This document shows, piece after piece, positions 12,498-24,606 of a stretch of DNA of 64,000 nucleotides. A program made the translations under genes and the position numbers. The notes under the pieces are model-generated. The model was not told where the DNA came from. It saw only the letters and a list, made by a program, of their open reading frames with translations, and searched no databases. Within the stretch, counting starts at the first letter, position 1. Every line of letters begins with the position of its first letter. This DNA comes from Astyanax mexicanus (taxonomy: Eukaryota; Chordata; Actinopteri; Characiformes; Acestrorhamphidae), in NCBI RefSeq assembly GCF_023375975.1, contig NC_064426.1, forward strand, positions 27,232,501 to 27,296,500, in the 5' to 3' direction.

Positions 12498-12632
12498 TCA
12501 AGTCAAGTCAAGCAGTTCAGTGTCATAAATGTGTTTTACGCCATCTTCCATTGCCTGGGTTCAATCTAGGGGGCAAGAATGCAAATACTGAGAACGGTTA
12601 AAGTATCTGGAAGTGTTTTCCATCTGACCCAG
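12498..12632 (-). repeat. Right arm of the perfect 135-bp inverted repeat
   Basis: Reverse complement of 12096-12230 with no mismatch seen. It joins the Tc1 flank at ...AAAATAGTC/AAGTCAAG, where the sister locus at 14.8 kb reads AAAATAGTCGTAAT, leaving AGTC as junction microhomology. Confidence 0.85.
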
Positions 12633-14603
<1,971 letters not shown>

Positions 14604-14846
14604 GTTCCACACACGCACGTAGCCTAAAGTAACAACAATACTGTCCTCAGTATTAGAAGTGATGGCAAGTTCGATTCAATTTGTGAACCGATTCTTTTTC
14701 AGTCAACAATCAATGAATTCATTGTCAGATTTAGCTATTTATCTCTTATTTACATTCTACAGACCGAAATAAAAACGAATATATAATGGTACTACAATGT
14801 TGCTGCAATTTTATTACGACTATTTTATTTATTTAATTTTATCATA

Positions 14847-15225
14847 TACAGCTCTGGAAAGTCCACTTCTGTTTCTGAATCTGTTTTTCTGATTTTGCTA
14901 TTCATAGCAAATAATGCAAAGAAAACAAGTTCATATTCATAAAGTCCAGAAATCAATATTTGGTGGAGTAACCCTGGTTTTTAATCATATTTTTCATGCA
15001 TCTTGGCATGTTCTCCTCCATCAGTCTTACATACTGCTTTTGGATAACTTCATGCCACTCCTGGTGCAAAAATTCAAGTCAATTCAAGTCAAGTCAAGCA
15101 GTTCAGCTTGGTTTGATGGTTGTGATCATCCATTTTCCTTTTGATTATATTCCAGAGTTTTTCAATTTGGTAAAATCAAAAAAACTCCTCATTTTTAAGT
15201 GGCCTCTATTTTTTTCAGAGCTGTA
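14847..15225 (-). mobile_element. Tc1-like element remnant, both ends present
   Basis: Starts TACAGCTCTGGAAAGTCCAC and ends ...CAGAGCTGTA, with TA on each side (14845-14846, 15226-15227). The minus strand carries the decayed transposase tail; a large internal deletion removes most of the coding region. An AAGTC microrepeat expansion interrupts it near 15074-15100. Confidence 0.8.
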
Positions 15226-15409
15226 TATTTAGCTAAGTGAACAGACACCATTAAAAACAATGCAATACGTAAATGAATTATTTGTTGAATCAATGGATTT
15301 GTGTGAGTTAAATAATGCTATAGTTACCTAATACGAACTGTTTTTTATCTCTTAACTATTTTTAAGTTAAGAGTAAGCTAAGTTGGTGTAAAGTTGTAAA
15401 TACAAACGG

Positions 15410-15982
15410 TAAGCGACTTCAGTGAATCGATTCGCCTGGAGTCGGTTCTTGAGAACGAGTCGCGCGCTCGAGCCGCTGCTCCACCGCTAGTTATTAGTAG
15501 TGAAACTGTCAGAAGGTCGCGTGGCCGTGCGCTGAGCGGAGGCGGCTCGCGAGCGATGCTGTGCTGAGGGACCCGAGCTAAACACATAAATAAACACCTA
15601 TTTTACCTCAGATAGACGGAGAATTAGGCTAATAATGGTAGTTTATAGAGATACATTAAAAATAGGCGGGAGATCCGGCGAGGCTCGCTGAATGGCTGCT
15701 GTTTCCTCACAGCTGCTCGGTTTATCAGAGAGACATGCCTTTAGACGCCTCCTGTCTCTGAGCGGAGGGACAGGGATCCGGAATCCGCTCTAAACTAAAC
15801 GGGGGACACGAGAAGAACCGCCGCTAATGAACCAGCATGAGTTTCGACTCGGCGAGCTGCTCTGAGGTACCGTGAACCTGTGAACGGGGGGCAGTTAGTT
15901 AACTACCCGGGGGAGCCAAGAGCCGCGGGCTGCTGGGGGGCAACTCTTCTTCCTATAGTAATCTTCACAGACTCGCAGAGCG
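15410..15982 (+). promoter_or_regulatory. CpG-rich putative promoter and first exon with strong splice donor
   Basis: This block is far richer in CpG and G+C than its surroundings, with clusters around 15430-15560, 15660-15790 and 15850-15980. It lacks an obvious TATA box and carries a GGCGGG motif near 15665. It ends at CAGAGCG|GTAAGA (15982/15983), a good 5' splice site. A short reading frame (MSFDSASCSE...) starts near 15837 and soon stops, so most of the exon would be non-coding. It could be the distal first exon of gjc1 (about 44-kb intron) or of an unrelated or non-coding transcript. No product is identifiable. Confidence 0.45.
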
Positions 15983-16255
15983 GTAAGACCCTGGGTGTTG
16001 TGTGTGCTCTGTTTGTCTGCTTGTGTGTTTTTCACAGCAAAACCATGTGTTACATTTAACGTTATCTGAATCATTATCATGAGTCAATCCTATAAGAACA
16101 CATTCAACACTGAGGACCTTACCTGTAATACCTGTATTTAATAATTAATTACTGGAGGTCAGAAAGGAGAAGTTCAGCAAATACTAAAACTCTACTCTAT
16201 TATAAAAACAAAATCTAATAAAAACACATACACTGTACAATATTTACTCTTTACT

Positions 16256-16756
16256 TACAGCTCTGAGAAAAAAAAAAAAAAGACCACTCCACTTTCTGAA
16301 TTAGTTTATTTGATTTTGCTATTTATAGGTTTATGTTTGAGTAAAATGAATATTGTTAATATATTCTATAAACTACAGACAACATTTCTCCCAAATTCCA
16401 AATAAAAATATTGTAATTTAGAGCATTTATTTGCAGAAAATGAGAAATGATTGAAATAACAAAAAATATCAGACCTCAAATAATAAAAAATAAAAACAAG
16501 TTTATATTCATAAAGTTTTAAGAGTTCAAAAATCAATATTTGGTGCAAAACCCTGGTTTTTATTACAGTTTTCATGCATCTTGGCATGTTCTCCTCCACC
16601 AATCTTACACACTGCTTTTGAATGTTCAGCTTGGTTTGATGGCTTGTGATCATCTATCGTCATCTTGTTATATTTCAGAGGTTTTCAATTAGGTAAAGGA
16701 AAGAAACTTAATTTATAATTAAAAATAATTACTCATTATTTTTTTCCAGAGCTGTA
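16256..16756 (-). mobile_element. Tc1-like element remnant, both ends present
   Basis: Begins TACAGCTCTGAGAAAA and ends TTTTCCAGAGCTGTA. The minus strand keeps recognisable transposase residues (VRLVEENMPRCMKTVIK) followed by frame breaks. It lies 274 bases downstream of the CpG-rich block at 15.4-15.98 kb. Confidence 0.8.
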
Positions 16757-18187
16757 TATGCTACACATTTAACACCGTCCACCCATGTGCAGTACTGTAG
16801 CTAACTGTGTAGCCTACTACTTACTATGTGCAATATATAACCCTAGCTATCTATTTAAAATGTTCATTATCCCCATTTATTATGCACAAAGTACAATCTA
16901 TTTAATCTCACAGTGTGAGAATTAATGATGGTGTTAGATAAGTGATTCAACTAGTACTATTAACATTTCTTTAATAAAACTGATTAATACATTATTACAA
17001 TGTATTTACCCAGCTGGCATTTCAAGTAGAATCAATACTGTACAGCTACAAACAAAGGGCTAAAAAACACTTCAAGTAGCTAAAACTAAAAAATCCACTA
17101 GAAATGGTTAACAGTGTTGACAATAAACTTACATCACTGCAGTATAGCTGAGTGATTTAACATTTGATCTCAAAAACAAATAGAACATGAACAATCCTCC
17201 AGGAATGGTAAAGAATTGGTGGCAAAGTAAAAAGCATTTACTGCAAATTAAAGGTAAACCACTTTTTCATCTCTCTATCCAACCGTTTTCTGAGGTTTTA
17301 AGGTTGAGGACATTATGTTGATTCAGTGTTAAAATTTTAATGTTTGCACAACCCTTTATCATTAAAAGTTTCAACATTGAAACAACAACAGACATTACTT
17401 CAACCACGTAAAGTCATGTTTCAATCAAATTAAAGGATGTTTAAGGGTGTTTTTTCCACCAATAACAGTGAAACAATGTAATACAAATGAACAATGATGG
17501 ACTTTTTTAACACTGTCCACCCATGAGCAATAAAACTACTGTACTGTTTAGGCTACTATGTGCAATTTATAAGCTAGCTTTCCAATTACTGATTATTGCT
17601 TTACTGTTGTGCTATGTGCAACATTCCTCCATTTATTATACTGAATGTAGAACAATCTATTGAATTTCACTGTGTGCAATTGTATTATATTTAACAATTG
17701 ATTTGTTATTTATTTACTTTTACTTTTTGATATGCAATATCACTGGATACTGCTTAGTACAATACATATATAGGTTACATACACACATACATAAATACAT
17801 TGGAACAATGTTTCCTCTAATATTATAGTTTTATGTATATGTTTTATTTAGTAGATATTTAGACAAATGTATGTTTTCATTTTTTTATTATCTAATCTTA
17901 AAAAAATATTAAAATATAATTAAAAAATATATATTACTACAAGTATTACTACCCTCGAAGCTTCAAGTTAAACCTAAAGTAGCAAGCTTCACATAATAAA
18001 CATGTCTTTGGCTGCATTTGGTTTAAGAGTGAAATTGTGTGAATTAGATTTTTTTGTACTGAACGTCTCTTTAATTCAGAGCTGAGGGGTTTGCCGTATT
18101 TATAATTGTCCCTGACTGCCCCTCAGTGTCGACGTGTCTGTGGTGATAAATCTGAGTAACTATTCTTAGTCTATCTGATGAGTTTTT
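16757..18187. other. No gene seen
   Basis: AT-rich intervening sequence between the Tc1 remnant and the 18.2-kb promoter candidate. Two weakly similar stretches share ACACCGTCCACCCATG-like and GTGCAATATATAA-like blocks (16770-16880 and 17500-17640), a probable old duplication. Confidence 0.5.
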
Positions 18188-18412
18188 CGCGCCACGCTGC
18201 GTGACGTCTCGCTGTGCTGTAGAGGCTACCCGTGGAAGGTTCACGCGCTCCAGAACGGAGCAGAGCGGCGCACGTGCGCAAATTGGGGATATTTGGCGGG
18301 AAAAAATCTCACCTTGTTTCTGTCAGTGTTTAACTGAATTCAGCCTGAAACAGCTTCAGTAAAGAAGACATAAAGGAAGGGAAGGTGGCTTAACGTGTAT
18401 ATGATGGTAAAT
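18188..18412 (+). promoter_or_regulatory. Second CpG-rich promoter candidate with E2F, CRE-like and E-box sites
   Basis: CpGs cluster between 18188 and 18300. A TGACGTC motif lies at 18202-18208, CACGTG at 18271-18276 and TTTGGCGGGAAA at 18292-18303, a near-ideal E2F-type site. Downstream AG-rich sequence reaches a weak donor-like GATG|GTAAAT near 18406. Direction is inferred from this donor only. The motif grouping resembles a housekeeping or cell-cycle promoter, but no linked coding exon is recognisable. Confidence 0.4.
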
Positions 18413-18598
18413 CACTTATTTCACTGTTGTTTTTTTTATTTGTTTAATGTATGTACTTATTTATTAATGTATTTATGTTTAAATTGCTTATTTTGCCTGA
18501 CCACCTGTTTATGGAAAGAGTGTTGACACTCACTAATATATTCAGGTAATTCTATTTAAAAAATATGTAAATAACGAAACAACAATAACATAAACTAC

Positions 18599-18877
18599 AA
18601 TACTACTACTACTACTACTACTACTACTAATAATAATAATAATAATAACAATAATAATAATAAGCACACACTGATACTGATTATGATTTATATTATTACT
18701 GCTTATAACGATAGCTATTCAATTAAAATTTTGTCACTGTTAAACCTTACTATCTTTAATATGGCAAACACACAGGAGAAGGAAATAAGTCTTAACTTTC
18801 ACAAACTTTGATGTAAAAAGATTGTATTCAATTTTGGAGCATTTCTATTGGTCCATTCATTAAGAAAATTTCTGAAC

Positions 18878-18910
<33 letters not shown>

Positions 18911-19400
18911 TTTATTAACAATAACAAAAACACAAGTGCTACTACTAATTCTACTACTACTACAACAACTACTACTACTACTACTACTATTACTAATAAT
19001 AACAATAATAATAATGTTAAAATGAATGGTTCAGCACATTCCACATTAGCATACACATACTAATTATGATTCATGTTATTATTACTTATAATTATATCTA
19101 TTAAATTAAAATGTCACTGTTAAGCAAAAGCTTATATCTACAAAATGGCAAACAGGAGAAGGAAATATACCTTAACTTTCACAAACTTTGCTGTAAAAAG
19201 GTTTGATTGCATTTTAAGTCATTTTGGAGTATTTGTATTGGTTCATTCATTATGAAAATTTCTGAACATTATTATTATCATTATTACTTTTATGAACAGC
19301 AACAAACACTGAAACTGCTAGTCTACTTCTACTTTTACTAATACTACTACTAATAATAGTGCTACTAATAATAATAATAACAACATTAATAATAATAATA
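18599..19400 (+). repeat. Tandem duplication (~385-bp period) with trinucleotide arrays
   Basis: Two diverged units share GGCAAACA...GGAGAAGGAAATA, CTTAACTTTCACAAACTTTG and GAAAATTTCTGAAC blocks (for example 18770-18870 and 19146-19266). ATT/ACT/AAT trinucleotide runs separate them at 18599-18664, 18877-19014 and 19267-19415. It starts about 190 bases after the 18.2-kb promoter candidate. Confidence 0.75.
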
Positions 19401-19415
19401 ATAATAACAACAATA

Positions 19416-22319
19416 TTAATAACAACATAGCTATTAATTCACCATCATTCTACCATTTCCTCAGTTACTATCCTTTTTCCATTTCATTTGCTACTTTTAG
19501 TATGTTGATTAGATCTTCACTATCTATCTAGTGGCTTTATTTTCTGCACTCTTTAAACCCCTTTTAACACTGCTCTTCTTCAATTCATTCATTATATAAT
19601 TAATGCTGTGTGAAGTGTTACCTTGAGTTCATCAGCGCTAACAGTTTATGTTATTTATGTCGGTTAGTCAGACTGAAATCTTATCACTGTGTGGGATGTA
19701 ATATACCAAGTCGCTTGTGACGCTGCAGTTATTACTGGTGGAGTTTCGGTTGTTGAATGTGTCTTGGAGAGGTGGATGTGTTTACACTGCTGTAGCATGT
19801 GTAAAATGCGATGCAGACTATGTTTATGGGTGTGTTTACACTTGATTTTATGTTGCTTGCCTTGGTTTATCCAGAAAAACCTTGATACTTAATTGACACA
19901 TTAAATGACCAGATGTAAGTAGGGTTTGTATTGTTACTGTAAAAGCCTTGTATGTACAAAATGCCAACTTTACTTGAGATTTTTGACACGATGTAAGGCA
20001 CAGAACTGGCAGATTCACATTATGTCAAAAAGTGAAAAATGAAAAAAAAAATACATTAAAACTTGGGGTGTGAAATCTAACTCATTCACACCTCAAGCTT
20101 TTTTTCTCCACAACCCACCCAAAATTATACATACACAATATAGACAAAAGTTTTAGGACACTTACTTGTCTACGGAGGGCTTGCTATAATATTTTGGGGC
20201 ATTGCTGTAAGGATTTAATTGCATTCAGTGGCAAAAGTTTTAGTAATTGTGTGTGATCAGCAACCCACCTCGTCCCCCGACTGCATTTGGCATTGTACCA
20301 AAAGGATTATTTGCTCCAGAGAGCACTTCTCTACATGGACTAGACAAGCTGTGTTTGCGCATTTGCACATTTTTGACAGCAATAAGTGCAAATGTTTGCA
20401 CATTGTGGAGTGTACCATGCATTTTTTTCCCCATATTGGCTGTAGCTCAGCAAGTGCTGGAATGAAGGGAATGAAAGGCCTCTGAAATCTGTATGCAAGC
20501 AAGGTTAAAGGTTAATCAAGGACTTTTAGAAGCATTCCATCAATAGCATTTATGGCGCGTGTGTGTATGTCTGTGTGTGTGTGTATATGTGTGTGTTTGT
20601 GTGTGAGGAGTTATTGATAAGAACGGCGAGGCAGCGTTTAAACATTGCATTACTGAATTCTGAATTTGCTGATACGCTTTTCTGCAGTAAGTGTGTGATA
20701 AGTATGTATTTATTCACTGCGTTCATGTATGCATAAATGCGCAACTGTCTGGGTACTGTTATGCATTTATTTCCACACATACTGCACACCAGTGTGTGTG
20801 TGTGCATTTATAAGTATTCATGTATTCACAATGGGTTTTCTTGATGGATGAGCACAGTCATTGCCTTGTAGCCTTGTTGTCCTTTTTCCGTCCTGTCTTT
20901 TTTATCTGTTTATTTATTTTTTATTCTTTACTCAGGCAGTTTTCCATCTCAGCAGCCGTACAGTAGTGTTTCCCTCAGAATCAGGGGACAAAAGAGAGGC
21001 AGGGAGATTGTGCTGCTCTGCCTGAAAAGAGACATGAGGGGCAGATTCTGTCCGGCAGGCAGTAATACACACACGGACACGCACGTGTACACATACACAC
21101 ACACAAATAAACACACACACACATACACACAAAATGAGGACAGACCGGTCCGTTCCAGTTGGTCAAGACCAGTTTGGACCACCCCGATTCAGAAGACATC
21201 TGACGGAGAAAGATTAGCTCATGCTACTGTGATGCAATGCTTTGTAGTAAATTACAGAGCAGTGCCGTGCTGTTTACTGTACAGTAGCAAGCCCTGCAGA
21301 AATAACACACAGGTATAAAAGCATCTGGGACTGGGGCCACAGTGATTAAGGGGCATATTGTGATATTTCTACACATTGCAAATCTGCGATATGCCTCAGA
21401 AGTAAGGATGCATGAGATCAGATGTGCACTTAAAATAATAATTTTCAGAGGTTGGGTTTAGACTTATCTACATGAATATTTCAAGTAGAGATAAACAAAT
21501 AACAAAACAGCTAATTTAAACAGCTAATTTTATTTAAAAATATTTATTTAACACAACATTTTCTTAACCCAGCAGACAACAAAACACAGTATACCTCAGC
21601 AGTGCTATTTTATTCATGAATTTACTTCAGCAGTGGTACTCTAGTAACAAGTTTAGCTACCTCAGCAGTGCAGTTTTAGGCATATATTTATATCAACTGT
21701 GCTATAGTCATACATTTACCTGAACAGTTCTATTCTAATAAAAATGTATAATTAAAAGTGCTACTCAAGTCACATGTGAGTGAAATTTACACAGAGAAAG
21801 ACTTGAAAAATATTGACTTAAAATAAAGAAGATCACACACTATTGCCCCAAATCAAATGTGTTCAAAGTAAAGAAGTGTGTGGTTTAGGATACAGGCATA
21901 AATTTCTCTGTAGAACAAGCTGTGCTTTGATTGCTGTTAATTTGTTTAACACACAAACACACAAACGTCTTTGGAATCATCAATAAATTAGTCAATAGAT
22001 TAATTTTCTTATGCAAAATGTCATTATTAGAAATCCTTTCCTGGACAGTAGAGACAGTTACTTCAACAAAAGCAGAATAAACTCTTTTAATACCCTTTAT
22101 TATACCTGAAAAGCAATAAATTAACAATCGTCGTAACCGTCATTGTTGATATATAATTTCCACTGTATAGTATGGTTAAAATGCAAACTGCACATGACAG
22201 AGAATGTAGAATATGGATAGTGTTTGTGTACATTTAAATATGATTCTCATCACTGTCTGGACTCCATCAGCCTACTCAATAGTTATTCTTGTAATACAGA
22301 AACACACAAGTGTGTAGAC
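19416..22319. other. No gene seen
   Basis: Contains the interspersed repeat at 20133-20480 and GT/CA runs near 20558-20604 and 21068-21129. The rest is unremarkable. Confidence 0.5.
20133..20480 (+). repeat. Interspersed repeat starting ATAGACAAAAGTTTTAGGAC
   Basis: The start and the GGCATTGCTGTAAGGATTTAATTGCATTCA-type block (20200-20226) match 46318-46455. An inner block (ACTTCTCTACATGGACTAGA, 20326-20345) has an inverted match near 13078-13095, so a fragment of the same family lies there. Class not assigned. Confidence 0.5.
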
Positions 22320-22976
22320 ACCCTAACTGACCCACACGCACACCCACCCACCCACACATGCACACACACACACACCCACACACACTGTAGATGTTGTTGT
22401 ACATGGATCCTCAGTGACATTCCCAGTGGGTAGGAGTCTCATGTGAGACTTTATTCCTGTTGAGTAGAACTGAGGTGAACCCCCATCACAGACACCCACA
22501 CACACACACACACAGTATTGTTTGCCGTGGAGCATGAATACATATTCAGCTACAGTTGCTGAATGAGTAGTTCTTTGGTCAGTTTTAATGGTTTGTGACA
22601 GGAGTGGATGACTGAGAGCCAGGACACACTGAAATAGCCGAATCACACACATACACACACACACACACACGCACACACACACACAAGCCACTCTGATTTA
22701 CAGCTTTCTTTCCCATGCCTGCCTAACATCATCTTGCTCAAAAGACACACACACACACACATTCCCTCTCTCTCTTTTACAGACTCACACATACTTGCAC
22801 ACACACATGCACACACACACATACACACACACAGAGGCTGATCTCTGATGACACAGGATGTGTGTCACAGTGTGGCGCACATGCTCGATCAGCTCAGACA
22901 AGGCTGGGGTCTGTCAGAGAGAGAGAGAGAAAGAAAGAGAAGACACACGAGAGAGAGAGAAAAAGAGAGAGAGAGA
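22320..22976. repeat. Cluster of (CA)n arrays followed by (GA)n
   Basis: CA arrays at 22323-22385, 22494-22515, 22646-22685, 22745-22763 and 22792-22832, then GA-rich sequence at 22917-22976. The spacers show no coding sequence. Confidence 0.9.
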
Positions 22977-23104
22977 CATATAGAGGGAGAGATAGATTAA
23001 GATATAAATGCACCATAGAAGCAGATAAAGAGGTCAATTCACACCATAAGAGAGAAGACACTTTCATGGGCTGCAGAGGCTTAGAATCAGAGTCTCAGTA
23101 ATGA

Positions 23105-23290
23105 GCTTAATAGCGCTTGATGCAGTGTGGTGATGGGCATATCAGCCTCTGTACAGCATACCAGGGTTCAGTTCCCTGCTCAGGCAAGCACAGTACACTA
23201 AACCTGTCAGAGAAACGTAGGCAAGAATACTAATGATACATTCACCTACACTTTACACTTGATCCGTACATGCTAGTTTTAGGTCCCATG
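23105..23290 (+). mobile_element. Degenerate tRNA-derived SINE-like repeat
   Basis: GTGGTGATGGGCATATCAG (A-box position) and GGTTCAGTTCC (about 23165-23175, B-box position) are spaced as in tRNA-headed SINEs. The remainder is diverged. Confidence 0.45.
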
Positions 23291-23484
23291 ACTTGTTTCC
23301 CATGTCCATGTTTCAGGGTAGATAAAGAACACTGCACATTGTTCCTGCACAATTGTAGTCAGAAGCCACCGGTCACAATCAGTAACACCCATTGTGCTGT
23401 CCACTGTGGGTGGTAATGCTTTCTATGACATATTCATGGTATGCACTTAAACTTTGAAAATGAAATGTCCTATCCATTTGGCAC

Positions 23485-23853
23485 TAGGGCTGCAACGATT
23501 AGTCGATATAATCGACAATGTCAATTATTTAAATTTGTCAACTACACATTTTATTGTCGACTAATCGTTAATTTATAAGAGTACCCCATTACACAAAGTG
23601 CTTGGGATAGAAACACAATAAGGAGATGGGAAAATGTCTCACTCACACAGTTTATACTCAACTCTAAAAGTGCCCAAACACAAAAGATTGCATATTTACT
23701 CACTAAATATCAGTACTTATCATGTTTAAACAACATCTGGACATTTAAATAGAGATGGAGGACATGGCAGAAATAATCTTTGACTAGTCGACTAATCAAA
23801 AAAACTATCATCAGTTTAGTCGACTGCCAAAATAATCATTAGTTGCAGCCCTA
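23485..23853. mobile_element. hAT-type non-autonomous element with intact target duplication
   Basis: Begins TAGGGCTGCAACGATTAGTC and ends in the complementary ...AGTTGCAGCCCTA. The 8-bp TTTGGCAC flanks both ends exactly (23477-23484 and 23854-23861), diagnostic of a hAT-style transposase. 369 bases with GTCGACTAATC-type subterminal repeats and no coding capacity. Confidence 0.9.
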
Positions 23854-23869
23854 TTTGGCACTTACTGTA

Positions 23870-24606
23870 AGGGCTGGGTATTGTTTTAATTTTTTTATAC
23901 GGGTAGGGTACCTTGAATTCGGAACCGATACCCTTGTTTTGAACATACAAAAAGCAATAATTATTCTCACACAATGAATTTCTTTAACAGAAATTCTTTC
24001 ACCAGGAGAGGCTGCCATACGTTTGGATCTTATTGAAACAAACAATGAACAATTTGATGGCACTTTATTAAGAACAAAAACAAAACTAAAGCATTACTTT
24101 AGCTGCTTAAACTACAAATATTATTCTAAAGCATATCAATGCGTTTAAGTTTTTAAGAGTTCTTTTTAAGGAATATCGCATTTGCTTGGCAAAAAATAAT
24201 TATATTAGTGGTATCAATCACATACAAATTTATTCAAATCATGATAATTTGAATTATCATTGGGCAATAATAATAGTGTAGTGTGGTTTAGGTCTGGCAG
24301 AATAGATCATTTTGCACTGTATTATCATATCTCAGAGTAGAGAGAGAGAGGAAGATGGTGCGAGTAAGAGAGTGAGAGCAAGTGGTTGAGAGATAGAGCG
24401 AGTACGAGAGAGAAGGAGAGACAGCACAAATGAGAGCGATAGAGAGAGAGAGAGATAGACAGCATGAGCGCATAAGAGATTTTAGCTCAGTGTAAAATTA
24501 ATGTAAATAAAAACAAGCACAATTTTTTTAGACCTTTCGGTACTCTGTAGTACAGAGAAAATTTGGTCTGTGCCTTTTTGGTATTAAATTTCCACACCCA
24601 GCCCTA
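23870..24606. mobile_element. hAT-like element of the GGGCTGGGTA type
   Basis: Begins GGGCTGGGTATTG and ends ...CCACACCCAGCCC. Subterminal blocks (CGGAACCGATACC / TTTTTGGTATTAAATTT) match the smaller copy at 27873-28104. It contains a GA-rich microsatellite at 24332-24460. No clear target duplication. It lies only 9 bases from the target duplication of the hAT element to its left. Confidence 0.65.

Noticed and set aside
15837..15866. Short coding first exon MSFDSASCSE ending at a GTACCG donor
   Set aside because: The donor is weak, no matching downstream exon was found, and the better donor lies at 15982; kept only as part of the putative non-coding exon.
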